Below are positions 50,463 through 60,086 of a stretch of 64,000 bases of DNA, in pieces. Both the position numbers and the translations under genes were made by a program. Position 1 is the stretch's first letter, and each line of letters opens with the position of its first letter. Source of the stretch: Ignavibacterium sp. (lineage in GTDB: Bacteria > Zixibacteria > MSB-5A5 > GN15 > PGXB01); contig DYGG01000001.1 of assembly GCA_020724775.1 (NCBI GenBank), positions 62,001-126,000 on the forward strand, in the 5' to 3' direction. The notes under the pieces were generated by a model. That model made no database searches. It was not told the DNA's origin and saw only the letters and a list, made by a program, of their open reading frames with translations.

Positions 50463-52031
50463 ATGAGCAATAAAGAAAATCAATCAGTCGCCTCTTCCGC
50501 CGGGAAGGTTTCTCTGGCGACGGCCATTTCCCGGATTCTGGGGCTGGTTCGAGAGCAGGTGCAGGCATATTTCTTCGGCGCCGGAATGATGACCGATGCC
50601 TTTGTTGCCGCATTCCGCATCCCCAATCTTCTCCGTGACCTGTTCGCTGAGGGAGCCCTTTCCTCTGCATTTGTACCGGTCTTCAAAGAGAAAATTGTCA
50701 ATCGCGGCAAAGAGGAGGCGTTTCGTCTCGCCAATCTGACCATCTCCAATCTGGTATTGGTAGTCGGTGGCATTGTCGCATTGGGGATAATTTTCACACC
50801 GGCTCTGATTTATATCAGCGCCAAAGGGTTTTACGACGACCCGGCAAAGTTTGCCTTGACCGTCAATCTGACTCGAATCATGTTCGTTTTCCTTCTGATG
50901 GTCTCGGTCTCGGCGGTACAGATGGGGATTCTTAACTCCTGCGGACGGTTTGGAGTGCCGGCCCTGGCTCCGACCTTGTTTAATGCCGGGATGATTCTTG
51001 CCCCGGTACTTCTTTACTCCTATTTTGAAGTCCCAATTTATACCATGGCTATCGGGGTTCTGCTGGGAGGACTGGGGCAGATTCTGTTTCAGGTTCCCTC
51101 ACTTCGTAAGGTCGGCTATCGTTTCAAGTTTCAGGCTGACTTCAAGGACGAGGGGATAGCGAAGATTAATCGTCTCATTTCGCCTATGATACTGGGACTT
51201 TCCGCATCAAGAATCAATATTCTGGTCAGCACCCTGCTGGCATCTTTACTTGCGGAAGGGGCAATGTCCTATCTCAACTATGCCTATCGCTTGATGCATT
51301 TCCCTCTGGGGGTGTTCGGGGTGGCTCTCGGTACGGTGGCGTTGCCAAAAGTGTCAGAGCAGGTTGCCTCTCGCCGGGAGGACCTGCTGGTGCATACCTT
51401 CCATGAAGCAGTCCGCCTTTCGTCATTCCTGGTAGTGCCGTCGGCGGTCTATCTGGCTGGATTTGGGAATGATCTGGTGCGACTGATATATGAGCGGGGG
51501 GCTTTTGATGCGGCTGCGACCACAAATACAGCGCAGGCTCTTCTATTTTATTCTTTTGGCTTGGTCGGTTTTGCCGGCGTGCGGGTGGCGGCGCCGGTCT
51601 TCTATGCCCTCGGTGACGCCCGAAGGCCAATGATTTACTCCCTGGTTTCGGTGGGGATAAATATTGTTCTCAATTTCGCGCTAATCCCTTTCTGGGGTTT
51701 TGCCGGATTGGCCGCGGCAACATCTGCCGCCGGTCTGGTCAATTTCCTTCAACTTATTTTGAGTCTTCGTCGGCAAATTCCCGCTGTGGATATCAGATTC
51801 ATCGCTGTTCACTTTCTCAAGGTCGCGGTTGCGGCGCTGGTTGCTTTCATTTCTGCGAGGTTCATTCCTTTTGAGTCCTGGTTTACCGTGACCGGTTTGG
51901 CCGGGAAAATCTCAACGGTCACCGCCCAGATTGCCGTCATGGGGATAATCTACCTTGTGGTCCTGAAGATTCTCAAGGTGGAGGAAGTCGGCCGACTTCT
52001 ATCGTACCTGAACCGTCTGCTCCGGAAATAG
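50463..52031 (+). CDS. murJ: Lipid II flippase MurJ
   Basis: A 522-residue polytopic protein of MurJ/MviN type with about 14 helices. Signature parts: 'SRILGLVREQVQAYFFGAGM' and 'DAFVAAFRIPNLLRDLFAEG'. It moves lipid II across the inner membrane for peptidoglycan synthesis. ATG 50463 is preferred over the TTG at 50457. No Shine-Dalgarno is visible. It is followed after 3 bp by comEC. Confidence 0.95.
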   Translation: MSNKENQSVASSAGKVSLATAISRILGLVREQVQAYFFGAGMMTDAFVAAFRIPNLLRDLFAEGALSSAFVPVFKEKIVNRGKEEAFRLANLTISNLVLVVGGIVALGIIFTPALIYISAKGFYDDPAKFALTVNLTRIMFVFLLMVSVSAVQMGILNSCGRFGVPALAPTLFNAGMILAPVLLYSYFEVPIYTMAIGVLLGGLGQILFQVPSLRKVGYRFKFQADFKDEGIAKINRLISPMILGLSASRINILVSTLLASLLAEGAMSYLNYAYRLMHFPLGVFGVALGTVALPKVSEQVASRREDLLVHTFHEAVRLSSFLVVPSAVYLAGFGNDLVRLIYERGAFDAAATTNTAQALLFYSFGLVGFAGVRVAAPVFYALGDARRPMIYSLVSVGINIVLNFALIPFWGFAGLAAATSAAGLVNFLQLILSLRRQIPAVDIRFIAVHFLKVAVAALVAFISARFIPFESWFTVTGLAGKISTVTAQIAVMGIIYLVVLKILKVEEVGRLLSYLNRLLRK

Positions 52032-52034
52032 AGT

Positions 52035-54320
52035 ATGGTTGCGGCGATAGCACCGGCACGAAAGTACCCTGCTGTCATAGCGCTGGTAGGAGTAATCTCG
52101 GGAATTCTCATTGCCGAATATCTGCCATTTTCATCCTATCCCTATATACTGCTTTCTTTTCTTTTCTTCGCGGGAGCGCTCCTTAATTACTTTCAGGGAC
52201 GGGCGTATCTGTCGGTGCTTCTGGGAGTCCTGGCTTTAATTAGCCTCTCGGCTTTTGGATATGCCTTCCGAATTAAGACCTTTCCTCCGGGGCATATCAG
52301 CCACTTTGTGGATAATGACCGGCCTCTGGGAATATACGGCACGGTCGACGACTGGCCCGTGCTGAAGGACAAAAGCACTGAGATATATCTTCAGGTTGAT
52401 TCCCTGGAAGTGGAGCGGCAGATAGTGCGTTCGTCAGGCCGGATTCTGCTACGAATTATGACCCCCACAACCCGTTTGCAGTACGGCGACCGCGTTATAT
52501 TTGAATCACGAGTTTATGCTGCCAGAGGGGGAAGAAACCCCTCCGGACTGGATTACCGCCGATATTTGGTGCTCAAAGAGATTTTTGGGGTGGCGTATCT
52601 TCCGCATCAATTTGCGCTTCAGGTTGACCCGATTGGCGCCGGCAATATTCGCCGATTAATCAGCCAGTTGCGAAGTGAAATAGTCGGCGTTTTTCGGCGG
52701 ACGCTGGGCCATCGTGAAGCGGCTCTTGCATCCGGCTTTCTAATTGGAGAGACCCGCGACATTCCCAGGGAGATTTACGACCTCTTTCGCGACAGCGGAA
52801 CGCTTCATTTACTGGCGGTATCCGGCTCGAATGTGGCGCTGGTTATAATGTTTTTTGCCTTCATATTCCGGGCATCCCCCTTTAATGCCGCCCTTCGCAC
52901 GCTGCTGCTCCTTTTGATTATTCTGGTTTTTTCTTTTCTCTCCTACAATCAGCCGTCGGTGGTGCGGGCGTCGATAATGGCGGGTCTGGTCTTGCTCGGC
53001 AGGCTTTTGCAGAAACGAATCGACTACAATAATATCGTCGCCGCCACCGCTTTGCTCATTCTGGCCGTAAAGCCTACCGAACTGTTTGATATCGGCTTTC
53101 AATTGTCTTTCGTTTGTGCCTGGGGTATCATATTTTTTGTCCCCAGAATTGCCGCCATATTCTATCGATGGCGTCGGACGTTTGTCTATCGCTATGTCGG
53201 CTTGCCTCTCATTGTTTGCTTCATTGCGCAACTGGTTTCGGTCCCATTGACCGGGTTTTATTTCCATCGTCTGCCTATGATTTCGTTTGCTGCCAATTTA
53301 GTTATCGTTCCCCTGGTCGGAATAATTGTAGTGGGAGAAGTAATACTTCTCGTTATAGCATTCATTTTGCCGCTTGCCGGTGATTTTGTCGGCTCCATTC
53401 TCAATCCCTTCCTCAGTCTGAATATCAGATTACTGGAGTTTTTCGGAGATGATTCGCTGACGCTTCAGGCGGGTGGTTTAATTGACCTTATTGTCCTGGC
53501 TACTTACTACTTGTTCTTCATATTCCTTGTCGCTGCCATTCGAGACATGAGGTATCGACGCGCCCTGGTAATTCTGATTTTGGTTGCCCTCAATATTTTT
53601 TCCATTCGAGGTCTGGTTCGTGCCGAGCCGCAATTCCGGATGACAGTCCTCTCGATTCCTGAGGGACTGGCGGCGATTACCGAAACCGCCCCGGCAAGGG
53701 TTATCCTTGTAAACATACCGCACCGCGATTACAGTTATGCTGAATTGGTTATCTCACCGTTTCTTTATAACCGCGGTTTCACTGACCCGGAGGTAATCGC
53801 CCTGGATGGCGATTATGTTACAGTTCTGGAAGCGCTTCGTGTCGCAGGAAGCAGGGCTTCGCGTTTGTATCTTCCGATACAGGCAGCCAATCTGTATCAT
53901 GATATTCTTGTTCAACACGAGGTGAAACAACCGGATAGTCTGGTCACTTTTTACGCCGAGCTGGGATCGTTGACCGAAAAAAGTACATCAGTTCTGCGCC
54001 CGGGAGCGCTCTCGTACCGGGTGGAAAACTATACCCTTTCTATATTTTCTCAGGACCGCTTGCCGCTGGAGCGGTCGGCAATGACAACTCCCAGCCATTT
54101 ATATGCAATCCCGATTTTGGACCTTGAAATCTGGCAGTTTTTGAGCCGCCAGGACAGTCTCCAATATCTTGTCTGCAATAGGATTACAAAGGAAGCGCGC
54201 TATGGTATAGACACCTATCGGAGCGACCCTCAGAACCGTCCCTTCCAACTTTTTGAGACGTCAGAAGTTGGGGCGGTCGAAATCACTCTCAAGAACGGTC
54301 TTCTGTCAGTAGAAAATTAG
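52035..54320 (+). CDS. comEC: ComEC/Rec2 DNA-uptake channel with degenerate C-terminal domain
   Basis: A 761-residue membrane protein. The N-terminal DUF4131 region (about 1-190) is followed by the competence domain with 'LHLLAVSGSNVALVIMF' and many helices to about residue 530. ComEC forms the inner-membrane channel for transforming DNA. The C-terminal part occupies the place of the beta-lactamase-like nuclease domain, but the usual 'DVGQGDA' and 'SHPHADH' motifs are absent ('LSIPEGLAAI' and 'VIALDGDYV' stand there), so metal binding is probably lost. Confidence 0.88.
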   Translation: MVAAIAPARKYPAVIALVGVISGILIAEYLPFSSYPYILLSFLFFAGALLNYFQGRAYLSVLLGVLALISLSAFGYAFRIKTFPPGHISHFVDNDRPLGIYGTVDDWPVLKDKSTEIYLQVDSLEVERQIVRSSGRILLRIMTPTTRLQYGDRVIFESRVYAARGGRNPSGLDYRRYLVLKEIFGVAYLPHQFALQVDPIGAGNIRRLISQLRSEIVGVFRRTLGHREAALASGFLIGETRDIPREIYDLFRDSGTLHLLAVSGSNVALVIMFFAFIFRASPFNAALRTLLLLLIILVFSFLSYNQPSVVRASIMAGLVLLGRLLQKRIDYNNIVAATALLILAVKPTELFDIGFQLSFVCAWGIIFFVPRIAAIFYRWRRTFVYRYVGLPLIVCFIAQLVSVPLTGFYFHRLPMISFAANLVIVPLVGIIVVGEVILLVIAFILPLAGDFVGSILNPFLSLNIRLLEFFGDDSLTLQAGGLIDLIVLATYYLFFIFLVAAIRDMRYRRALVILILVALNIFSIRGLVRAEPQFRMTVLSIPEGLAAITETAPARVILVNIPHRDYSYAELVISPFLYNRGFTDPEVIALDGDYVTVLEALRVAGSRASRLYLPIQAANLYHDILVQHEVKQPDSLVTFYAELGSLTEKSTSVLRPGALSYRVENYTLSIFSQDRLPLERSAMTTPSHLYAIPILDLEIWQFLSRQDSLQYLVCNRITKEARYGIDTYRSDPQNRPFQLFETSEVGAVEITLKNGLLSVEN

Positions 54321-54398
54321 CATCCTGAAATGCCCCTGAGGTTAAGAACAAGCCACTTTTTCCCGATAACATAAAAGAAATATTAGAATTATAACATC

Positions 54399-54420
54399 CC
54401 GGCAACATTTGGGTTGCCGG
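54399..54420 (+). promoter_or_regulatory. Hairpin abutting the start codon of the DUF4388 gene
   Basis: CCGGCAAC-ATTTGG-GTTGCCGG is a perfect 8-bp stem ending at the base before ATG 54421. There is no Shine-Dalgarno before that ATG. It could mask or shape initiation, or initiation may use ATG 54436. Confidence 0.4.
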
Positions 54421-55647
54421 ATGGATTCCAAAATTATGAGCCTTACTGGAAATCTAAAAACTGTTTCCTTTCCGGATATTCTGCAACTTCTGTCGACAGG
54501 AAAGAAGACCGGAATTCTGCAGGTCGCCACTTCCGCCAGACAAAAGGAAGTAGCCTTCCGCGATGGGAATATCATTCACGCTTCAGCCATTAATTCTACC
54601 GAAGACCTTCTCGGTAATCTGCTCTTGAAACGAGGTAAAATCTCCAAAGCCGACCTGGACAAGGCGATTGTGCTGCACAAGCAGACCGGACGGCAACTCG
54701 GGACAACCCTGGTCGATATGAATCTCTTCGACCGCGAGGAAGTGGTCGAGTGTCTTAAAATGCAGATAGAAGAGATTGTTTATAATCTGTTTTCCTGGCA
54801 GGAGGGAGAATTCAAATTTGTCGAGGGGGTTCTGCCAAAGAAGGTTCCCATCATGGTCGAATTAAGTACGACCAATATCATCATGGAGGGAACCCGCCGT
54901 ATCGATGAATGGGTCGAAATCCAAAAGGTTCTTCCACCGGACGATATAATATTGAGGCTGAATCCCAGTCCGCGCGCCAAACGGGACGAGATCACGATGA
55001 CGCTGGAGGAATACCGCGTGCTTTCGCTCATAAACGGCGAGCGAACTATGCCGGACTTGATAGAGGCCTCACCGATAGGCGAATTTGTCACCTGCCGCGC
55101 CGTATATAAGTTGATAGTGGCCGGGCTGGTTCAGGCGGCCGGCAAGGCGGAACGAAAGAATGAAGAAGAAATTCAAAATGATGAAGAGATTGTTCTCTCC
55201 ATCCTTTTCGCTCTCTACAATAATTGCTTCTATCGGATAAAATCGCTGGTGGAAACTATCGTAGGAGACGAAAATCCGATGTTCCATAAGTATCTTTCAG
55301 GATTCCGTAACGGTTTTCTGGTGTATTTCCCCGGTTTTGACCCTAACGCCGATATCAGCCCCACCTTCGACCGATTCTACAATGAAATTCTTAAAATACC
55401 GCCGGCGGTGCGGATGCATACGGTGATGTCGGCCCTGGAAAATATGCTGAGCAACCAAATTGAATATGTCTTCTATTTTCTCGGGACAGGTCCCTATCGT
55501 CAGGCGATAAATCTGGTGAAAAAAGAAGTTTCTGAGCCGCTGGCACTAAAGCGGGAACTGGTGAAAAGATATCAGATAGATGAGAATTTGATAAACTCTG
55601 TCAAGAAGGCGGAGCGAGTCGTTAAGTTAGTTAAGGGTGCATCATGA
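54421..55647 (+). CDS. DUF4388 (PATAN-like) protein with helix-turn-helix-type region
   Basis: A 408-residue soluble protein. Residues about 8-110 ('LSLTGNLKTVSFPDILQLL' region: SFPDILQLLSTGKKTGIL) match the DUF4388/PATAN domain found in regulators of motility and signalling. A winged-helix-like stretch ('LEEYRVLSLINGERTMPDLI') follows, then a helical C-terminus. The start may be 54421 or 54436. It overlaps the next gene by 4 bp and opens the GTPase/pilus region. Confidence 0.7.
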   Translation: MDSKIMSLTGNLKTVSFPDILQLLSTGKKTGILQVATSARQKEVAFRDGNIIHASAINSTEDLLGNLLLKRGKISKADLDKAIVLHKQTGRQLGTTLVDMNLFDREEVVECLKMQIEEIVYNLFSWQEGEFKFVEGVLPKKVPIMVELSTTNIIMEGTRRIDEWVEIQKVLPPDDIILRLNPSPRAKRDEITMTLEEYRVLSLINGERTMPDLIEASPIGEFVTCRAVYKLIVAGLVQAAGKAERKNEEEIQNDEEIVLSILFALYNNCFYRIKSLVETIVGDENPMFHKYLSGFRNGFLVYFPGFDPNADISPTFDRFYNEILKIPPAVRMHTVMSALENMLSNQIEYVFYFLGTGPYRQAINLVKKEVSEPLALKRELVKRYQIDENLINSVKKAERVVKLVKGAS

Positions 55648-56018
55648 TGAATAGAAAACGAATTTTATCAGGTGGTCTTGCCGCATTCATTGCTCTGACC
55701 CCCGCTGCCTATGCCGGCAACGGCGCCGAAGGCGGCTTTACGGCGGTCTCGATATTGCATTTGGCGCTTTTCCTCTGTGCCGTGGTCGGGTTGATCTGGG
55801 CCATGAAAATCCTCTCTCTGGTGCGCGGCGGGTTGATGTCCAAGAGTTGGCAGATGATTCTAATTGGATTTATCTGCCTCTGCCTGGCACAGGTGGTGGC
55901 GCTGATTTCCAAACTTGGCTTTTTGGCTGTCCCTGAAATTGTAGTAACATTGCTTTATCTTTCGATGGCGGCAACCTGGCTGGCGGGACTTTATCAGACC
56001 CGAAAAGTTCTTGGTTGA
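55644..56018 (+). CDS. Small membrane protein
   Basis: A 124-residue protein with an N-terminal signal-like helix and three further hydrophobic segments ('ILHLALFLCAVVGLIWAM', 'WQMILIGFICLCLAQVVAL', 'IVVTLLYLSMAATWLAGL'). No family recognised. It overlaps the DUF4388 gene, so it is probably co-translated with it. Confidence 0.6.
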   Translation: MMNRKRILSGGLAAFIALTPAAYAGNGAEGGFTAVSILHLALFLCAVVGLIWAMKILSLVRGGLMSKSWQMILIGFICLCLAQVVALISKLGFLAVPEIVVTLLYLSMAATWLAGLYQTRKVLG

Positions 56019-56029
56019 ATTATATTTGA

Positions 56030-56058
56030 TTGACACAAGTTGCGATGGCGATTATAAT
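56030..56058 (+). promoter_or_regulatory. Perfect consensus promoter of the roadblock/MglA operon
   Basis: TTGACA (56030-56035), a 17-base spacer and TATAAT (56053-56058) match the consensus exactly. It lies 75 bp before 56133 and should drive the genes from there onward. Confidence 0.88.
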
Positions 56059-56132
56059 TACGAAGCGGCAAAAATGACCGAATGTAACCTTTTGATTTAT
56101 AGAAAATTGCCGCGTAATCTGGAGCAAATATA

Positions 56133-56990
56133 ATGGCGTTTACCACCGAACTGGATGACCGGATATCCAAGTGCAACAAAATCCTGGATGAGAACCCAAA
56201 CTCCCAGATTTTTGCGGCGCTTGCCGAGGCATACCGCAAGAAAGGGGAACTGGATAAAGCCTTTCGCGTATGCCAGAACGGATTGCGGGTTCATCCCAAT
56301 TATGGCTCAGCTCACATGGTAATGGCCAAGATCAACTTTGACAAGGGTCTATATGATTGGGCGGAACTGGAAGTACAGAAGGCGATAGAACTGGAAGGCA
56401 GCAGCCATGCCAGTGACCTTCTTCTGGCGGAGATATATATTTATAAGGGAGAGTTTGCCAAGGCGACCAAAATACTCAACCGACTGCATTCTGCGGACAC
56501 CTCTAATCAGCAAGTCCTGAAACTTTTGGAAATTGCCAAGAAACTGCCTCTCGAATCGGCGCGCAAGATTGAAGGGATGGTCCACTCCGAATCTAAAACG
56601 GCGCCAGCGACTGCTCCAATGGAACCGGCGATTGACCGCATAAGTATGAATCAATTTCTCAATCAGATGATGGAAATTTCCGGTGTCGAAGGGGTGCTTT
56701 TAATACATAAAGACGGGCTGGTGGCTGATTCCCGCTGGGATGACTCCCAGGACAGAGATTTGTACGGCGCCCTTGCCGGTGATATTGAACGGACAATCAA
56801 ATCACAGTTGGGGAACTCCCCTTTTGGTAAATATGAGAATGTTCTGGTCGAGGCCGGCGACCTGACAGTTAATCTGTTGCCTCTGGGCGGCAGTTTTCTG
56901 CTCATTCGCGCCAACAAGCAGATAAACCTCGGGACGCTTCGTCTGAAAATGACCGCCATGCTGCGTCGCCTGGAACTGGAATACAATTAG
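56133..56990 (+). CDS. TPR protein with C-terminal roadblock/LC7 domain
   Basis: A 285-residue protein. Residues about 1-150 are TPR repeats ('FAALAEAYRKKGELDKAFRV', 'SAHMVMAKINFDKGLYDWAE'). Residues about 170-285 form a roadblock/LC7 domain ('MEISGVEGVLLIHKDGLVAD'), the fold of MglB-like GTPase partners. It could link a small GTPase to other proteins. First gene behind the consensus promoter. Confidence 0.8.
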   Translation: MAFTTELDDRISKCNKILDENPNSQIFAALAEAYRKKGELDKAFRVCQNGLRVHPNYGSAHMVMAKINFDKGLYDWAELEVQKAIELEGSSHASDLLLAEIYIYKGEFAKATKILNRLHSADTSNQQVLKLLEIAKKLPLESARKIEGMVHSESKTAPATAPMEPAIDRISMNQFLNQMMEISGVEGVLLIHKDGLVADSRWDDSQDRDLYGALAGDIERTIKSQLGNSPFGKYENVLVEAGDLTVNLLPLGGSFLLIRANKQINLGTLRLKMTAMLRRLELEYN

Positions 56991-57006
56991 TCAGGAGGAT
57001 ATTCAG

Positions 57007-57975
57007 ATGACCCTTTATGGAAAAGACAGCCGACTGGTACTCCTGATTTCAAGTCTCTTAATAGTGGTGCCGATGGTTGTTTTCCCTCGCAAACTGGGGA
57101 TGGATCTTTCGACCGGTTCTTTTGCATATTCTCTGCTGGAAATTCTCTATTACGGCATCGTGGTATTTATTTTGAGACCCCAGTCCAGCCTGCTGCAGAT
57201 ACTTCAGGGGGCAGGGATAACTTTTCTCTACCGCATCGCTCTGGGAACGGTCTTCGGGGTTATGCTGTCGGTAATGTATAATCTCAATTTCTCGGTTTCG
57301 TTGACTCTCGGTATATCGCGATATCTGCCGGCGATTCTGCTTCATATTCTGGCGGCGCCGTTTACTTTGAGGCCCATATATAGGGCGATGTTTGGAGATA
57401 CTGCGCGGGAACGGCGACATTATATTAAGAAATATCAGCCGCCGACTCCGGCAAGAGAGACAACGGGGTATGCAGCATCCGCATCCGGCGAGCATTATCG
57501 AGCAAGCGTTGCTTTTGAGCATAGCGTGTCCGAATCCCGACCCGATACCTCGCTCAGTCACGAGCAAAATGGGTTTGACCGCGCCGTCCGTTACCTTGCC
57601 GAGCATCATGCCGTTTTACTGGCGGCGGTGGTAGATTTGGAAGGCCTGACGGTGGCATCGTTTAAACGCGGCAATGTGGACTTGGAACGCTGGGCGCCGT
57701 TATCGCTCCTGTTGCAGAAATCGAATGAAAAGATACTCAAGCGGAATCGGGAGGGGGAAATCCCCGACCGAATAGATATGTCGTTTGCCTCCATGAAACT
57801 GATCGTAGTCAAGGCCGGGCATTTCAATCTGCTGGTTCTGGCTAACAGGGATGAAGACGATTTACTGGGGATAAGAATTATACAGGCAACGGAATTAGTA
57901 AGGAAATATACATCCGAACGTTACGGCGCAGTAGTGTCGTACAGTACGGAGGAGAAATATGTATCAAATACTTGA
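57007..57975 (+). CDS. Membrane protein with cytoplasmic roadblock-like domain
   Basis: A 322-residue protein with about four membrane helices in the first 130 residues, a linker, and a C-terminal roadblock-like domain (about 190-310: 'HHAVLLAAVVDLEGLTVASF', 'LIVVKAGHFNLLVLANRD'). It could anchor the GTPase system to the membrane. GGAGG precedes the ATG. It overlaps the next gene by 17 bp. Confidence 0.7.
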   Translation: MTLYGKDSRLVLLISSLLIVVPMVVFPRKLGMDLSTGSFAYSLLEILYYGIVVFILRPQSSLLQILQGAGITFLYRIALGTVFGVMLSVMYNLNFSVSLTLGISRYLPAILLHILAAPFTLRPIYRAMFGDTARERRHYIKKYQPPTPARETTGYAASASGEHYRASVAFEHSVSESRPDTSLSHEQNGFDRAVRYLAEHHAVLLAAVVDLEGLTVASFKRGNVDLERWAPLSLLLQKSNEKILKRNREGEIPDRIDMSFASMKLIVVKAGHFNLLVLANRDEDDLLGIRIIQATELVRKYTSERYGAVVSYSTEEKYVSNT

Positions 57976-58300
57976 AGAACTCAACAAAACCTCCGGTATT
58001 ACCGGCTCAATGATTGTGGGTAATGACGGTATAGTCATCGCCGCCGACCTTGATACCTCCTTTGAGGAGGAAGCGGTGGGCGCTCTGGCGGCATCGATTA
58101 CGACCAACATCCAGAAATCTCTGGACCGCCTTCAGCAGACTCCGCTGTCGCAGGTGACCATTGAGGCGGCCAACGGAAAATTATTTTTTAGCAACGCCGG
58201 GATTGGAATTTTGGTGGTAACTGCCGAAAAAGACGTAAATATCGGCTTGATCAGACTTGAGATCAAGAACGCTGTTGCGAGAATAGGCAGTCACAATTAG
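57959..58300 (+). CDS. Roadblock/LC7 protein (MglB-like)
   Basis: A 113-residue single-domain roadblock protein ('TGSMIVGNDGIVIAADLD', 'FFSNAGIGILVVTAEKDVNI'). In Myxococcus MglB is the GTPase-activating partner of MglA. It directly precedes the MglA-like gene here (29 bp), so that role is likely. GGAGG precedes the ATG. Confidence 0.87.
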   Translation: MYQILEELNKTSGITGSMIVGNDGIVIAADLDTSFEEEAVGALAASITTNIQKSLDRLQQTPLSQVTIEAANGKLFFSNAGIGILVVTAEKDVNIGLIRLEIKNAVARIGSHN

Positions 58301-58329
58301 GGTAGCATTACCCTGGAAAAAAGGATACT

Positions 58330-59508
58330 ATGGTCTCTATAAACTACGCATCGCGCGAGGTCACCTGTAAGATTGTCTTTTATGGACCAGGGTTGTCCGG
58401 CAAGACGACCAATCTGATATATGTCCACAACAAAGTCCCCTCGACCACCAGGGGAAAGATGATTTCGCTGGCGACCGAAGCCGACCGGACGCTCTACTTT
58501 GATTTTCTGCCTATAAATATAGGCACCATCAACGGCTTTACCGCCAAGTTCCAGTTGTATACGGTACCGGGTCAGGTGTACTACAACGCTACCCGCAAAC
58601 TGGTGCTTCGCGGGGTTGATGGCATTGTATTTGTCGCCGACAGTCAGGCGGAAAAGATGGATGAGAATATTGAATCGCTCACCAATATGAAAGAGAATCT
58701 GGCGGAGTACGGCTATGACATTAATGATATACCGGTGGTAATTCAATATAATAAGAGGGACTTGCCGGGAGTTTTGACCGTTCCCGAACTGGAGGCGAAA
58801 CTGAATCCTCTGGGATGGATGAGTTTCGAGGCGGAGGCGGTTACCGGTAAGGGAGTTTTTGATACTCTCAAGATGATTATTAAACTGGTATTGGAAAAGG
58901 CTAAATCGACGCGCAGTTCCGTGACCACGACGGCGGCAAAGCAACCGGAACCGGCGGCGGTTACCGGCGCGACATCTTTTGAGACCTCCGGAAAGAGCGG
59001 CGATTACGAGCGAACCCCGGCGGCAGCGCCGGCGCCGGAACCGACCATGGTCTCTCGTCAGACGGCATATAATGTCCCCGATGATGTCAATGGCGATGTC
59101 GATGAAGAGAATCATAACGGCAACGGTGTTGAATTCAATACTCTGAAAGAGGAGCGCGTCCTTTCCCATTCGGCACTGGACCAGGATGTGAGCCGGCCGT
59201 CTGATGCGGTTGACGCAGCGGCGCATGACGATGGGACATCGCCGGCGTCGGAATCACCCACGGGACGGCGCCCCTATCCCGGGTCGACAACCTCGAAAAT
59301 TCTGCGTCGAGACCGACGCATCACTGTCTCCGATTTTCAGCCGGTGACCAAAGAGGGGGAGCCGGCCGGCAGTGGTCGTATTACTGGCGCGGAGTCGCAT
59401 CACGAAACCGGCGCGGGAGCCTCGTTGCCGTCGCCTTATATGGCTCCGCCAAAGAGAATTGTAAAAAAGAAGCAGGGATTTTTTAAACGATTATTCGGAA
59501 TTAAATGA
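58330..59508 (+). CDS. MglA-like Ras-family GTPase with long C-terminal extension
   Basis: A 392-residue protein. Residues 1-190 are an MglA-type G domain: P-loop 'GPGLSGKTTN' (K25), switch region 'YTVPGQVYYN' (the MglA form of the DxxG loop) and 'NKRD' at 141-144. MglA sets the pole of the motility machinery. Usual MglA proteins end near residue 195; this one has ~200 further residues rich in Pro, Ala, Glu and Ser, probably disordered, ending in a basic tail 'KRIVKKKQGFFKRLFGIK' that could bind membrane or pilus parts. Confidence 0.9.
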   Translation: MVSINYASREVTCKIVFYGPGLSGKTTNLIYVHNKVPSTTRGKMISLATEADRTLYFDFLPINIGTINGFTAKFQLYTVPGQVYYNATRKLVLRGVDGIVFVADSQAEKMDENIESLTNMKENLAEYGYDINDIPVVIQYNKRDLPGVLTVPELEAKLNPLGWMSFEAEAVTGKGVFDTLKMIIKLVLEKAKSTRSSVTTTAAKQPEPAAVTGATSFETSGKSGDYERTPAAAPAPEPTMVSRQTAYNVPDDVNGDVDEENHNGNGVEFNTLKEERVLSHSALDQDVSRPSDAVDAAAHDDGTSPASESPTGRRPYPGSTTSKILRRDRRITVSDFQPVTKEGEPAGSGRITGAESHHETGAGASLPSPYMAPPKRIVKKKQGFFKRLFGIK

Positions 59509-59526
59509 TTTGAGGAGGTGCCGTCT

Positions 59527-60012
59527 GTGAATGATGACAACCTGATAATATATGAAGAAGAGATTGAGAAGATCGATTCTATTCTTGCCCGTATGCTCAA
59601 GGGCGCCGAAGCCAAATGCGCTCTTCTGGTGGACAAGGATGGACATCTGATTACCCGACAGGGATTCACCCATTCTCTTGATACTACCGCCCTGGCTGCT
59701 CTTCTGGCGGGCTCTTTTGCCTCGACCAAGGAGATCGCCCGGTTGGTGGGAGAATCAGAATTCTCCGTCCTGTTTCACCAGGGAAAGAAAGACCATATTC
59801 ATATGTCTCTGGTGGGTGACCGCTCCATTATGGCTGTCATTTTTGATGACAGGACCACAATCGGGATGGTTCGTCTTTACGCCAAGGAAACGTCAATTGA
59901 ACTGGGGAAAATATTCTCTTCGCTGAAATCGCGAGCGCATGTCGGAGCCGGGCTGACCGATGAATTTACGAAATCGGCGAATAACAAATTGGACGATATT
60001 TTTCAAGATTGA
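59527..60012 (+). CDS. Roadblock/LC7 protein, second MglB-like partner
   Basis: A 161-residue protein with a roadblock/LC7 core (about 15-125: 'KCALLVDKDGHLITRQG', 'RSIMAVIFDDRTTIGMVRLY') and a short C-terminal tail. GTG 59527 is preferred because GAGGAGG lies 8 bases upstream; the GTG at 59518 is part of that site. It lies between the GTPase and pilB. Confidence 0.83.
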   Translation: MNDDNLIIYEEEIEKIDSILARMLKGAEAKCALLVDKDGHLITRQGFTHSLDTTALAALLAGSFASTKEIARLVGESEFSVLFHQGKKDHIHMSLVGDRSIMAVIFDDRTTIGMVRLYAKETSIELGKIFSSLKSRAHVGAGLTDEFTKSANNKLDDIFQD

Positions 60013-60086
60013 ACTTCGTTCGGGCTACCCTGCATTACTCGCTTTAAGAGAGGGGTAACCGGCTAAATAATTGGGACGATTCTAAG

